In this document: positions 16,767-24,742 of the stretch, in pieces
Layout of the letters: each line of letters begins with the position of its first letter
Position numbering within the stretch: position 1 is the first letter of the stretch
Origin: Cellulomonas septica
GTDB lineage: Bacteria; Actinomycetota; Actinomycetes; Actinomycetales; Cellulomonadaceae
Assembly (NCBI RefSeq): GCF_012396155.1
Contig: NZ_JAAXOY010000001.1
Location: 28,376 to 92,375 of the forward strand
Direction of reading: 5' to 3'
DNA length: 64,000 nt
Program-made: the position numbers and the translations under genes
The notes under the pieces: generated by a model
Database searches by the model: none
Seen by the model: only the letters and a program-made list of their open reading frames with translations
What the model was told of the DNA's origin: nothing

Positions 16767-17164
16767 CGTGCCGTCTCCTTGGGTGCCGGGGTCGTGTCGT
16801 CGTCGTCAGCCGCGGGGGCTGCGTAGGTCGGGCACAGCGCGACGGCGTTCCCCGTCGCCACCAGCAGGCCCTCCGCTGCGACCAGCAGATCCATCAGCTC
16901 CGGACGCGTGAGGTGGTAGACCGATGCGCGGCCCTGCGGGCGGAAGTCGACCAGGCCGCACTCGCGCAGGCAGGCCAGGTGGTTGGAGACCGTCGACTGG
17001 CCCAGCCCGAGCGCGGCGCACAGGTCCACAACGCGTGCCTCGCCCAGTGCCAGTCGGCGCACCAGCGCCAGCCGGGTGGGATCGCTCAGGCCGCGGAACA
17101 GGGCGACAGCAGGGGCCAAGGCAGCGCGGTCCGCCACATCAGAACTTGCGGCAATCATCTGCAT
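16763..17164 (-). CDS. ArsR/SmtB-family metal sensor, CmtR-like
   Basis: A winged-helix repressor of about 133 residues with the recognition helix region LGLGQSTVSNHLACLRECGLV. The LACLREC pair (Cys-x3-Cys) and a C-terminal Cys (ALCPTY) match the three-cysteine site of the cadmium/lead sensor CmtR. The tail is acidic (DDDDT). It overlaps the ATPase start by four bases and heads the operon. Starts at 17179, 17164 and 17158 are in frame. 17164 is used here, but 17158 would leave the palindrome at 17160-17182 fully upstream. It should release this operator when its metal binds. Confidence 0.88.
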   Translation of the reverse strand: MQMIAASSDVADRAALAPAVALFRGLSDPTRLALVRRLALGEARVVDLCAALGLGQSTVSNHLACLRECGLVDFRPQGRASVYHLTRPELMDLLVAAEGLLVATGNAVALCPTYAAPAADDDDTTPAPKETAR

Positions 17165-17182
17165 GCGCTGATGATACATGCA
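17160..17182. promoter_or_regulatory. Candidate operator of the CmtR-like sensor
   Basis: TGCATG at 17160-17165 and CATGCA at 17177-17182 form a 6-11-6 inverted repeat over the start region of the sensor gene. The layout suits an ArsR-family dimer site and lies between the sensor and the divergent methyltransferase gene, so it could control both. Confidence 0.5.
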
Positions 17183-17224
17183 CGAAGTGATGGTTGCGAG
17201 ACGGGATGGGGACGCGCCGTGCTG

Positions 17225-17842
17225 ATGAACCGGGCAGAGACGATGCTGATGAACAACCCGGCCCGGGCCCGGCTGCAACGAGCCTACGAGGTACCGCTCC
17301 TGCAGCGGCTCGGCGCCGAGCTCGACGAGGCCGACGTGGTCGAGATCGGGTGCGGGCGCGGTGTCGGGACCGAGCTGCTCCTCCGGCGGATGGGTGCCGC
17401 CCACGTGACCGCGCTGGACCTGGACCCGGCGATGGTGCAGCGCGCCCAGCGTCGCCTGGCCCGGTACGCGACCCGGGTCGACGTCAAGCTCGGCGACGCG
17501 TGCGAGCTCCCGCTCGCCGACGCCGCTGTCGACGCGGTGGTCGACTTCGGGGTCATCCACCACGTGCCGGCCTGGCGCGACGCGGTCGCCGAGGTCGCGC
17601 GCGTGCTGCGCCCGGGCGGCCAGTTCGTCTTCGAGGAGGTGACCCGCCACGCACTGCAGCGGTGGTCCTACCGCACCTTCCTCGAGCACCCCGAGCACGA
17701 CCGGTTCAGCGCCGAGGAGTTCCTCGCCGAGCTCGCACGGATCGGCTTCACGCTGCCACGACCGGCCGTGACCCGGTACTTCGGTGACTTCGTCATCGGC
17801 GTCGCAGTCAAACCGTCGACCACGAGGCCTGGGCCGCGGTGA
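17225..17842 (+). CDS. Class I SAM-dependent methyltransferase
   Basis: A 205-residue Rossmann-fold methyltransferase. Motif I is VVEIGCGRGVGTELLL (about residues 39-54), the acidic end of strand 2 is ALDLDPAMV, and the post-motif region is VDFGVIHHVPAWRDAVAEVARVLRPGGQFVFEEV, quoted here in pieces as VDFGVIHHV and RVLRPGG. It resembles small-molecule or UbiE-like methyltransferases. It is transcribed away from the CmtR-like sensor and coupled by GTGA to an ICMT-family gene. A role in metal or metalloid methylation is possible but unproven. A GTG at 17219 is an alternative start. Confidence 0.8.
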   Translation: MNRAETMLMNNPARARLQRAYEVPLLQRLGAELDEADVVEIGCGRGVGTELLLRRMGAAHVTALDLDPAMVQRAQRRLARYATRVDVKLGDACELPLADAAVDAVVDFGVIHHVPAWRDAVAEVARVLRPGGQFVFEEVTRHALQRWSYRTFLEHPEHDRFSAEEFLAELARIGFTLPRPAVTRYFGDFVIGVAVKPSTTRPGPR

Positions 17843-18459
17843 GCGGCTACGCCATCGTCGCCCTGGCCCTGTTCGCCACGTGGGCCCTGCTCGCCGGGGT
17901 CGGTCGCATGGCCCTGCAGCGCCGGCGCACCGGGGACAGCGGATTCCGCTTCGCGGCCGCCACCGCGGGCAGTCGGCAGTGGTGGGCCAACCGGATCAGC
18001 GCCGCCGGGTCGGTCCTCGTCGGCGTCGCCGCACCGGTCGCCGACCTCCTCGGCCTCGACGCGGTCGCCCCCGCACTGAGCGCCCCGTCCCTGCGGACCG
18101 CAGCAGCCGTCGTGGCCGCCGCAGGGGTCGTGGCCACCTACCTGGCACAGCTCGCCATGGGCACCGCCTGGCGGATCGGTGTCGACCCGACCGAACGCAC
18201 CGACCTGGTCACCTCCGGGCCCTTCGCACTCGTGCGCAACCCCATCTTCACCGCAGCGCTCATCACCTTCACCGGGCTCGCCCTCACCACCGCGAACGCC
18301 GTGGCCCTGTCCGGTCTGGTCGTCGTCCACGCGGGCATCCAGATGCAGGTCCGCGCCGTCGAGGAACCACACCTGCTCGCCACGCACGGCCAGGCCTATG
18401 CGCACTACGCCGCCCGTGTGGGGCGGTTCCTCCCCTGGATCGGACGCCTGCGCCGCTAG
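17839..18459 (+). CDS. Isoprenylcysteine carboxyl methyltransferase-family membrane protein
   Basis: A 206-residue membrane protein of the ICMT/PEMT-like family. It has four to five hydrophobic helices and the C-terminal cofactor-binding region, recognisable as GPFALVRNPIF (about residues 129-139) and VRAVEEPHLLATHGQAYAHYAARVGRFLPW, of which EEPHL and YAARVGRFLP are the conserved parts. Bacterial members methylate lipids or small hydrophobic substrates and are frequent in metal cassettes. The GTG start overlaps the previous stop by GTGA, so the two methyltransferases form a unit. The substrate is unknown. Confidence 0.82.
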   Translation: MSGYAIVALALFATWALLAGVGRMALQRRRTGDSGFRFAAATAGSRQWWANRISAAGSVLVGVAAPVADLLGLDAVAPALSAPSLRTAAAVVAAAGVVATYLAQLAMGTAWRIGVDPTERTDLVTSGPFALVRNPIFTAALITFTGLALTTANAVALSGLVVVHAGIQMQVRAVEEPHLLATHGQAYAHYAARVGRFLPWIGRLRR

Positions 18460-18521
18460 CGGGCCGCTGACAAGACCAACCTCTGCGCTGCTCCACCCCC
18501 AGTACAACGAAAGGCGTGTCC

Positions 18522-19118
18522 ATGGACCTGGCAGTTGCCGCCCTCCAAGCGGTCGGACTGTTCCTGGTGACCAACATCGACGACATCATCGTCTTGTCGC
18601 TGTTCTTCGCCCGCGGCGCCGGCGCTCCAGGCACCACCGCCAAGATCATCGCCGGGCAGTACATCGGCTTCGGCGGCATCCTCATCGCGTCCGTCCTCGT
18701 CGCGCTCGGCGCCAGCGCCTTCCTGCCCGAGGACGCCATCCCCTACTTCGGGCTCATCCCGCTGATCCTCGGCCTCCACGCCGCCTGGCAGGCCTGGCGC
18801 AACCGCGACGACGACGATGACGACGACCCCGGCAAGGCCGTCGCCGTCTGGACCGTCGCCGCCGTCACCTTCGCCAACGGCGGGGACAACATCGGCGTCT
18901 ACGTCCCCATCTTCCTCACCGTCGGCCTCGCCGCGATCGCCGCCTACGCGGTCGTGTTCCTCGCCCTGGTCGCCGTCCTCGTCCTCGCCGCCCGCTACGT
19001 CGCAACCCGACGCCCCATCGCCGAAGTCCTCGAGCGCTGGGAACACGTGCTGTTCCCCCTGGTCCTCATCGGCCTGGGCATCGTCATCCTCGTCGAAGGC
19101 GGCGCCTTCGGGCTCTAG
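18522..19118 (+). CDS. cadD: CadD-family cadmium resistance transporter
   Basis: A 198-residue membrane protein of the CadD family, small exporters linked to cadmium resistance. The first helix is followed by the signature TNIDDIIVLSLFFARG (about residues 17-32) and the second half holds FANGGDNIGVYVPIF (about 116-130). The paired TNIDD and NGGDN motifs are diagnostic. A poly-Asp loop (DDDDDDDP) joins the halves. ATG 18522 is preceded by GAAAGG at 8 nt spacing. It stands with the CmtR-controlled P1B ATPase as a second cadmium-type efflux route. Confidence 0.9.
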   Translation: MDLAVAALQAVGLFLVTNIDDIIVLSLFFARGAGAPGTTAKIIAGQYIGFGGILIASVLVALGASAFLPEDAIPYFGLIPLILGLHAAWQAWRNRDDDDDDDPGKAVAVWTVAAVTFANGGDNIGVYVPIFLTVGLAAIAAYAVVFLALVAVLVLAARYVATRRPIAEVLERWEHVLFPLVLIGLGIVILVEGGAFGL

Positions 19119-19421
19119 CCCTTCCGGCTTGCGCGCTGGTCGATCCCCGCCCAGAGTCGACGATCAGCGCCGGCGCGGTTTCCAGGAGCCCGCACCGCCA
19201 CAACCCTCGATCTTCTGGCGGCCCACGACCGCGTCGGTCCTCGACGCCTTGTCCCGGCGCGATGGGAGACCGGCGCCAAGTTGAGTACCTCGACCGACAC
19301 CGCCCGAACCCATCCCGGAACGGCGGGGCCGGGCCCGTACCTCCGCTGCCACGCCACGCGCTGGGGCAGCACCGGATGCGGGCCAGGGGCGGCTGAGAGA
19401 GTCGGGCCTGACCTGCTCGGG
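19119..19421. other. Non-coding or degenerate stretch between cadD and merR
   Basis: No gene with a start, ribosome binding site and family match is visible on either strand. The open frames present are short and Arg-rich, as expected from high-GC random DNA. It may hold the terminators of the two converging genes, but no strong hairpin was found. Confidence 0.4.
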
Positions 19422-19841
19422 TCAGGAGCTCGGCGTTCCTACATCGGAGGGCGGGATGACGTGACACACCTGCGACGGGTGGCACTGGGCAGGGTCCAAG
19501 GTGGTTGCGCGGTGGCCCAGGCGCCGCACCTGTGCGAGGAGAGCGGTCAGCTCGGCGATCCGTCGCTCGAGACTGCCGGCGTGCTGCTCCAGCAGGTCGA
19601 CGACGTGCTGACAGGGCGGCCCGCTGTTCTCGCGGGCAGAGACGACGTCGGTGATCTGCCGGAGTGTCAGGCCCGCCGCCTGCGCTGCCCTGACGAACGC
19701 GAGCCGCTCGATGGCGCCGTGGTCGTACTGCCGATAACCCGACGCTTGACGCGCAGGCGCAGGCAGCACTCCGGCCTTTTCGTAGAACCGGATGGCCTTG
19801 GTCGTCACGCCGCTCGCTGCGGCCAGCTGACCGATACGCAT
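19422..19841 (-). CDS. MerR-family metal-responsive regulator
   Basis: A 139-residue MerR-type activator. The N-terminal winged helix reads MRIGQLAAASGVTTKAIRFYEKAGVLP, with the standard RQASGYRQYD wing. A long dimerisation helix follows. Metal-site cysteines lie at C77 (PPCQHVV), C120 and C126 (AQCHPSQVCHVI). Their spacing is close to MerR C82, C117 and C126, which suits mercury or a similar soft metal. It is divergent from merA, and the intervening promoter has the long spacer typical of MerR control. It could also be a ZntR/CadR-like sensor, though the merA neighbour favours mercury. Confidence 0.85.
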   Translation of the reverse strand: MRIGQLAAASGVTTKAIRFYEKAGVLPAPARQASGYRQYDHGAIERLAFVRAAQAAGLTLRQITDVVSARENSGPPCQHVVDLLEQHAGSLERRIAELTALLAQVRRLGHRATTLDPAQCHPSQVCHVIPPSDVGTPSS

Positions 19842-19857
19842 CTGATGACCCTACGCC

Positions 19858-19889
19858 TTGACCTTCCCGCGCAGTGGAACGTCTACCGT
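19858..19889 (+). promoter_or_regulatory. MerR-type promoter/operator of merA
   Basis: A -35-like TTGACC (19858-19863) and a -10-like TACCGT (19884-19889) are separated by 20 bp, longer than the usual 17. An imperfect dyad GACCTTCC/GGAACGTC lies in the spacer. MerR-family activators untwist exactly such overlong promoters. The transcript would run into merA at 19940. Confidence 0.65.
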
Positions 19890-19939
19890 CGGCCCCCCTT
19901 AGAAGGTGGGCACGGTCGGTGACGCGCTAGGAGCACCCC

Positions 19940-21307
19940 ATGGACGAGTACGACGTGATCGTGATCGGCACCGGAGGCGCCGCGATGGCCGCCGGGATCG
20001 AGGTCCGCTCCCGCGCAGCAAGCGTCCTGCTCGTCGAGCACAACGCCCTCGGCGGAACCTGCCTGAACATCGGCTGCGTGCCGAGCAAGAGCCTGCTGGC
20101 CGCAGCAGACCAGCGCCACCGCGCCGCGGTGAACCGTTTCCGCGGCGTGGCCACGAGCACCGGTGGGGTCGTCATGGACGCGCTGCTCGCGCAGAAGCAA
20201 GCGCTCATCGACCATCTTCGCGAGGTCAAGTACGCCGAGGTAGCGGCCGCCCACGGCCTCCGCGTCGTCTACGGGCACGCCCGGTTCCTCGACGCGCACA
20301 CCGTGCAGGTCAACGACCACCAACTACGGGCCCGGGCCTACGTCGTGGCAACCGGGTCCGCGCCGTACGTCCCCGACCTGCCTGGCATGGCCGACGTCGA
20401 CTACCTCACCTCCACCACCGCAATGGAGCAGCGAGACCTGCCCGCATCCATGGTCGTGGTCGGCGGCGGGTACGTCGGGCTGGAGCAGGCCCAGCTGTGG
20501 GCGCACCTGGGCGTAGAGGTCACCCTCGTCGGGCGCTTCGCCCCGCACACAGAGCCCGAGGTTGCTGACGTACTCCGCGGCGTGTTCAACGACGAAGGCA
20601 TCACGGTGGTCGAGGAGCGCGCGGTCACGGTCGCGCGCACAGAGAACGGGGTCGTGGTCACCACGACAGCCGGCACCCGAGCGCAGGGTCAGCGGCTCCT
20701 GGTCGCGACCGGCCGCTTCGCCGACACACGCAACCTGGGCCTGGACGCCGCAGGTGTGCAGACCGACGAGCGCGGGTTCATCGTCGTCGACCAGAACCAA
20801 CGCACCACCAACCCGCGGGTGTTCGCCGCCGGTGACGTCGCCGGCGGACCGCAGTACGTCTACGTGGCCGCGCAGACCGGACACGTCGCCGCCGCCGGCG
20901 CCCTGGGCGAGCCATCCACGGTGGACTACCGCGGCCTGCCCGGTGTCACCTTCACCACCCCGCAGATCGCCAGCGCGGGACTCACCGAGCATCGCGCCAC
21001 GGAGCTGGGGCACTCCTGCGAATGTCGGGTCCTAAGCGCCCAAGACATTCCCCGAGCACTGGTCAACCAGGATCCCCGCGGAACCCTCAAGCTCGTCATC
21101 GACGCGAAGACCCGCGAGGTCCTCGGGGTCCACGCCGCCCTCGACGGAGCCGGCGACGTGATGCTCGCCGCGACGTACGCGATCAAGTTCGGTCTTACCG
21201 TCGACGACCTCGCCGACACCTGGGCGCCCTACCTCACCATGAGCGAGGCACTGCGCATCGCCGCCGGGCTGTTTCGCTCGAACCTGCCCACCAGCTGCTG
21301 CGCCTGA
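19940..21307 (+). CDS. merA: Mercuric reductase
   Basis: A 455-residue flavin disulfide reductase that reduces Hg(II) to volatile Hg(0) with NADPH in the cytoplasm. The FAD-binding start is VIVIGTGGAAMAAG, the redox site GGTCLNIGCVPSK (about residues 38-50), the NADPH site VVVGGGYVGLEQAQ, and the second FAD motif VFAAGDVAGG. The C-terminus ends LPTSCCA, giving the vicinal cysteine pair that marks MerA among dihydrolipoamide dehydrogenase relatives. No N-terminal HMA domain is present, as in many actinobacterial MerA proteins. It follows the MerR-type promoter, and no merT/merP-type transporter gene is seen beside it. Confidence 0.93.
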   Translation: MDEYDVIVIGTGGAAMAAGIEVRSRAASVLLVEHNALGGTCLNIGCVPSKSLLAAADQRHRAAVNRFRGVATSTGGVVMDALLAQKQALIDHLREVKYAEVAAAHGLRVVYGHARFLDAHTVQVNDHQLRARAYVVATGSAPYVPDLPGMADVDYLTSTTAMEQRDLPASMVVVGGGYVGLEQAQLWAHLGVEVTLVGRFAPHTEPEVADVLRGVFNDEGITVVEERAVTVARTENGVVVTTTAGTRAQGQRLLVATGRFADTRNLGLDAAGVQTDERGFIVVDQNQRTTNPRVFAAGDVAGGPQYVYVAAQTGHVAAAGALGEPSTVDYRGLPGVTFTTPQIASAGLTEHRATELGHSCECRVLSAQDIPRALVNQDPRGTLKLVIDAKTREVLGVHAALDGAGDVMLAATYAIKFGLTVDDLADTWAPYLTMSEALRIAAGLFRSNLPTSCCA

Positions 21308-21310
21308 CGC

Positions 21311-21360
21311 CCGGCGACGCAAGGAGGTTCAAGAGCGTGGACAGCGCCTTGCGTCGCCGG
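21311..21360. terminator. Perfect 14-bp inverted repeat after merA
   Basis: CCGGCGACGCAAGG at 21311-21324 pairs perfectly with CCTTGCGTCGCCGG at 21347-21360 around a 22-nt loop. It begins four bases after the merA stop and lies before the res region. A transcription terminator is the simplest reading, although no T-run follows. A recombination-related site is possible. Confidence 0.5.
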
Positions 21361-21387
21361 CTCCTCGGCGGATCCCGCATACGAACG

Positions 21388-21507
21388 TTTCCGCTACACC
21401 GGAGTCGAGATTCCGGTGAGGTCTGACATCGACCCGGATCGTGTAGCGGAACTCAGTGCCGAAATCTACGGTTCGGAACTTCCCGGTGGGGATGAGTTTC
21501 GCTACGC
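21388..21507. repeat. Candidate res site of the TniR resolvase
   Basis: TTCCGCTACAC at 21389-21399 and GTGTAGCGGAA at 21441-21451 are perfect 11-bp inverted repeats. A related half-site TTTCGCTACGC lies at 21497-21507, just before the resolvase start. A separate 7-bp dyad CACCGGA/TCCGGTG spans 21397-21418. Multiple subsites directly upstream of a serine resolvase gene are what a res site looks like. Subsite borders are not certain. Confidence 0.6.
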
Positions 21508-21514
21508 TCGACCG

Positions 21515-22114
21515 GTGGGGCATCTGCTGGGGTACGCGCGCGTGTCCACCGCTGATCAGGACGCGGCGTTGCAGATCGACGCCCTGAATCGGGCGGGGTG
21601 CTACCGGGTGTTCGTCGACACGATCTCCGGATCGCTGCAGCAGCGCCCCGAGCTGGACAAGCTGCTCGACCAGCTGCGTCCAGGGGACACCCTGGTGGTG
21701 TGGCGCCTGGATCGGCTGGGCCGGTCGATCCGGCACCTGATCGACCAGCTGCAGGTCCTATCCGACCGCGGCGTGGGGTTCCGGTCCCTGCAGGAGACGA
21801 TCGACACGACCTCCCCAGGAGGACGGTTGGTCTTCCACGTCTTCGCCGCCCTGGCCGAGTTCGAGCGCGACCTGATCCGGGAGCGGACCAACGCCGGCCT
21901 GGAGGCCGCCCGCGCACGGGGCCGCACCGGTGGGCGCCCCTCGGCGCTGTCCGGCGACCAGGTCCGGGCGGCCCGGCGGATGTATGAGCAGAAGGACATG
22001 ACGGTCGCCCAGATCGGTGAGGTGCTCGGGGTTTCCCGCACCACGATCTACCGGGCCCTGAACCGCCCACCCGCTGCGCCGGCCTCGCCGCGACGAGCCA
22101 CGAGCGCCGTGTAG
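21515..22114 (+). CDS. tniR: Serine resolvase (TniR/TnpR type)
   Basis: A 199-residue small serine recombinase expected to resolve transposition cointegrates at the adjacent res site. GTG 21515 gives the family-typical start VGHLLGYARVSTADQD, with the nucleophile Ser in YARVST. DTLVVWRLDRLGRS is the conserved Arg-rich active-site region, and the E-helix FAALAEFERDLIRERTNAGL and a C-terminal helix-turn-helix (MTVAQIGEVLGVSRTTIYRA) follow. A longer frame to 21416 exists, but its extension has no family similarity and covers the res repeats. It precedes tniA by four bases. Confidence 0.9.
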   Translation: MGHLLGYARVSTADQDAALQIDALNRAGCYRVFVDTISGSLQQRPELDKLLDQLRPGDTLVVWRLDRLGRSIRHLIDQLQVLSDRGVGFRSLQETIDTTSPGGRLVFHVFAALAEFERDLIRERTNAGLEAARARGRTGGRPSALSGDQVRAARRMYEQKDMTVAQIGEVLGVSRTTIYRALNRPPAAPASPRRATSAV

Positions 22115-22118
22115 CAAC

Positions 22119-23528
22119 GTGGATGCGGGCGGGCGGTGGCAGATCCTGCGGCTGCATGTCGAGGACCAGGTCCCGCTCGCCGCGCTGGCCCGGCATCACG
22201 GCCTGGGTGTGCGCACGCTGGAACGCTGGCACGCCCGCTACCGCGCAGGCGGCCTGGCCGCCCTGGACCGGACACCGCGGGCGGACGTCGGCGGGCACCG
22301 TCTGCCGGCGGAACTCGTCACGCTGATCGAAGGGCTGGGCCTGACCCGGCCCCGCCCACCAATCGCCGCGATCCACCGGACGGTGGTGAAGGTCTGCGCC
22401 GGCGCCGACTGGCCGGTCCCGTCCTACGGCGTCGTCCGCTCGATCATCACCGCCCTGGACCCCGGCATGGTCACCCTCGCCCTTGAGGGACCAGGCTCCT
22501 ACCGGGACAAGTACGAGCTCGCGGTGCGCCGGGCGGCGGACCGGCCCAACGCGATGTGGCAGGCCGACCACACCCTGCTGGACATCGTGCTCGTCGGCAC
22601 GGATGGCAAGCCGGCCCGGCCGTGGCTGACCGTCGTCATGGACGACTGCTCGCGCGCGATCTGCGGGTACATGGTCTTCTTCGGCGCGCCGGCCACGATG
22701 AACACCGCCTTGGCGTTACGGCAGGCGATCTGGCACAAGAGCGACCCACGGTGGCCGATGTGCGGGATCCCCGAGGTGCTCTACGTCGACCATGGGTCGG
22801 ACTTCACCAGCGACCACCTGGCCCGCACCACCGTCGACCTGCACATCCGCCTAATCCACTCCGCCGTCGCCCGACCACAGGGGCGGGGCAAGGTCGAGCG
22901 GTTCTTTGGAACCGTCAACACCGAGTTGCTCACCACCCTGCCCGGACACCTCCACCACGGTGCCGGGCGCTGGCCGGCGCCGGCCCTGTCCTTGGCCGAC
23001 CTGGACGGCGTGGTCGGGGCGTTCGTCCTGGACTACAACGACCGCACCCACAGCGAGCTCGGCATCTCGCCGCGGGCGGCGTGGATCGCCGACGGGTGGC
23101 TGCCACGCACCCCCGACAGCCTCCAGGCTCTGGACGGGCTGCTGCTCAGCGTGGCCCGATCCAGAACGGTGCGCCGCGACGGCGTCCACTTCCAGGGCCT
23201 GCGCTACGTCTCCCCGACCCTCGCCGGCTTCGTCGGGCGCCCCGTGGTCATCCGGTACGACCCCAGAGACATCACCGAGATCCGCGTCTTCGACCACGAC
23301 CAGTTCCTGTGCGCCGCCGTCGACCAGGACCACCACGGGCGCCAGATCAGCCTCAAGGAAGTCCAGGCCGCCCGCAACGCCCGCCGCCGCGCGCTGCGCC
23401 GAGGCATCAACGAGCGGATCGCCGTGGTCGGCGCCCACACAACCGACCCCCGTGCCAGGCCACTGCCGCCACGGACCCCAGCCTCGGGCCCGGTGAAGCT
23501 CAAGGTCTACAAGGAGGACCTACGGTGA
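22119..23528 (+). CDS. tniA: TniA/TnsB-like DDE transposase
   Basis: A 469-residue Mu/TniA-family integrase-core transposase. N-terminal helix-turn-helix units (LAALARHHGLGVRTLERWHA) precede the RNase H-fold core. The catalytic acidic residues sit in WQADHTLLDIV (first Asp near residue 149), YVDHGSDFTSDHL (second Asp, about 224) and QGRGKVERFFGT (Glu, about 262). A beta-barrel-like C-terminal domain follows. The GTG at 22119 is four bases after the resolvase stop, and the last bases overlap tniB (GTGA). Transposition should need the ATPase encoded downstream. Confidence 0.9.
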   Translation: MDAGGRWQILRLHVEDQVPLAALARHHGLGVRTLERWHARYRAGGLAALDRTPRADVGGHRLPAELVTLIEGLGLTRPRPPIAAIHRTVVKVCAGADWPVPSYGVVRSIITALDPGMVTLALEGPGSYRDKYELAVRRAADRPNAMWQADHTLLDIVLVGTDGKPARPWLTVVMDDCSRAICGYMVFFGAPATMNTALALRQAIWHKSDPRWPMCGIPEVLYVDHGSDFTSDHLARTTVDLHIRLIHSAVARPQGRGKVERFFGTVNTELLTTLPGHLHHGAGRWPAPALSLADLDGVVGAFVLDYNDRTHSELGISPRAAWIADGWLPRTPDSLQALDGLLLSVARSRTVRRDGVHFQGLRYVSPTLAGFVGRPVVIRYDPRDITEIRVFDHDQFLCAAVDQDHHGRQISLKEVQAARNARRRALRRGINERIAVVGAHTTDPRARPLPPRTPASGPVKLKVYKEDLR

Positions 23529-24343
23529 GCGAACGCTTCATCGTGACCAAGGAGCACCGCCGCTTCACCGAGTTCGCCGACTCCGTCCGGCGAGGGCGCA
23601 CCATCGGGCTGTGCTTCGGACCGGCCGGGGTCGGCAAGACGGTCTCCGCCCGCCGCTACGCCCACTGGGACCAAGCCCACGAGTTGGTCACCGCCTGGGG
23701 CCCACGCAGCGACGACGACGCCAAGGTCTACGCCGCCCTGGCCAAGAACCGCACCGCCCTCTACACCCCCGGGGTCCTGACCACCCCGCGGCTGCTACGC
23801 GAGGACCTGGACCGGATCATCACGCGCACCAGCATCTGCATCCAGCAGCACCTTGAAGCCCCGGGCCGCGCCCCTGTGGACCGGGGCGGCGCCCGGCGCA
23901 CCACCAACTACGTCCAGCTCGTCATCGTCGACGAGTCCGAACGTCTCAGCCCCACCGCGCTCGAGCTCCTGCGGGACCGCTACGACCGCGACCAGATCGC
24001 CCTGATCCTCATCGGCATGCCGGGCCTGGAGAAGCAGTTCAGCCACTACCCCCAGTTCTACAGCCGCGTCGGGTTCGCCCACCAGTACCGCCCCCTGAGC
24101 AACGACGAGCTCCTCTTCGTCCTGCAACGCCACTGGCGCACCCTCAGCAAGACTCTCAACCCCGACGACTTCACCGACGCCCAGGCCATCGCCGCGATCA
24201 GCCGCATCACCCGCGGCAACTTCCGCCTCCTGGAACGACTCTTCCCCCAGATCGAACGCGTACTGAGAATCAACGAGCTGCAGACCATCACCAACGACGT
24301 CGTCGAAGCCGCCGCGAGCACCCTCGTCATCGGGGTCGAGTGA
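23525..24343 (+). CDS. tniB: TniB-like AAA+ transposition ATPase
   Basis: A 272-residue AAA+ ATPase of the TniB/TnsC type that selects the target and activates TniA. Walker A is CFGPAGVGKTVSARR (about residues 35-49), Walker B is LVIVDESERLSP (about 134-145), and LILIGMPGLEKQFSHYPQFYSRVGF contains the sensor region, with the conserved RVGFAH arginine. It is coupled to tniA by GTGA. No tniQ-like gene follows, unlike the classical Tn5053/Tn402 set of tniA-B-Q-R. Confidence 0.88.
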   Translation: MSERFIVTKEHRRFTEFADSVRRGRTIGLCFGPAGVGKTVSARRYAHWDQAHELVTAWGPRSDDDAKVYAALAKNRTALYTPGVLTTPRLLREDLDRIITRTSICIQQHLEAPGRAPVDRGGARRTTNYVQLVIVDESERLSPTALELLRDRYDRDQIALILIGMPGLEKQFSHYPQFYSRVGFAHQYRPLSNDELLFVLQRHWRTLSKTLNPDDFTDAQAIAAISRITRGNFRLLERLFPQIERVLRINELQTITNDVVEAAASTLVIGVE

Positions 24344-24742
24344 GCCCGCCAGGAATCGGCTGCCGCAGGCCGCCACCTACCGGCGAAGGTCACATCCGCG
24401 AGACCGACTGACCGAGACTACCGCCGCACCGAAAACGATCAGATTCGGCGGGTTGTAGGAAGGCGACATGCCGGTGCGCACCAGTCTGCAGAGCGACGGC
24501 AACGCCGTTCGGGCGCCGCGTGCGGACCACGGTCAGGAGGGTGCCGATCACCCGAGCCGATGCGGGGTGGGCCGCCGTGGTCGCGGCGTTCCCGGCGCTG
24601 GCGGTGAGCCACACATGTGCATTGCTCGCTGGTCGACGTCGCCGCGCGCTAAGCGTCTTGCAGCAGGGAGCGTCGCCTCCGTCGACGCGCTATGTATGCC
24701 AAGGGCATCAAAGAACCCGCACCCAGGGAATAGGTTCGCGTC
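24344..24742. other. Non-coding stretch, probable right end of the transposon
   Basis: No gene is supported in these 400 bases. The first part holds an inverted copy of the left-end repeat (24421-24436). The rest, to the start at 24743, shows only short frames without ribosome binding sites. The absence of tniQ here was checked by reading the frames after tniB. Confidence 0.45.
24421..24436 (-). repeat. Candidate terminal repeat of the TniA-type transposon, right end
   Basis: On the minus strand this reads GTTTTCGGTGCGGCGG, matching 11779-11794 at 13 of 16 positions in inverted orientation. It lies 78 bases after tniB, a normal place for a transposon end. The outer boundary and any target duplication could not be defined. 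Confidence 0.35.

Noticed and set aside
21416..21514. N-terminal extension of the resolvase
   Set aside because: No family similarity and it would cover the res half-sites. The GTG at 21515 gives the exact family start.
24344..24742. tniQ gene after tniB
   Set aside because: All frames read here are short and without TniQ-type zinc-finger cysteines.
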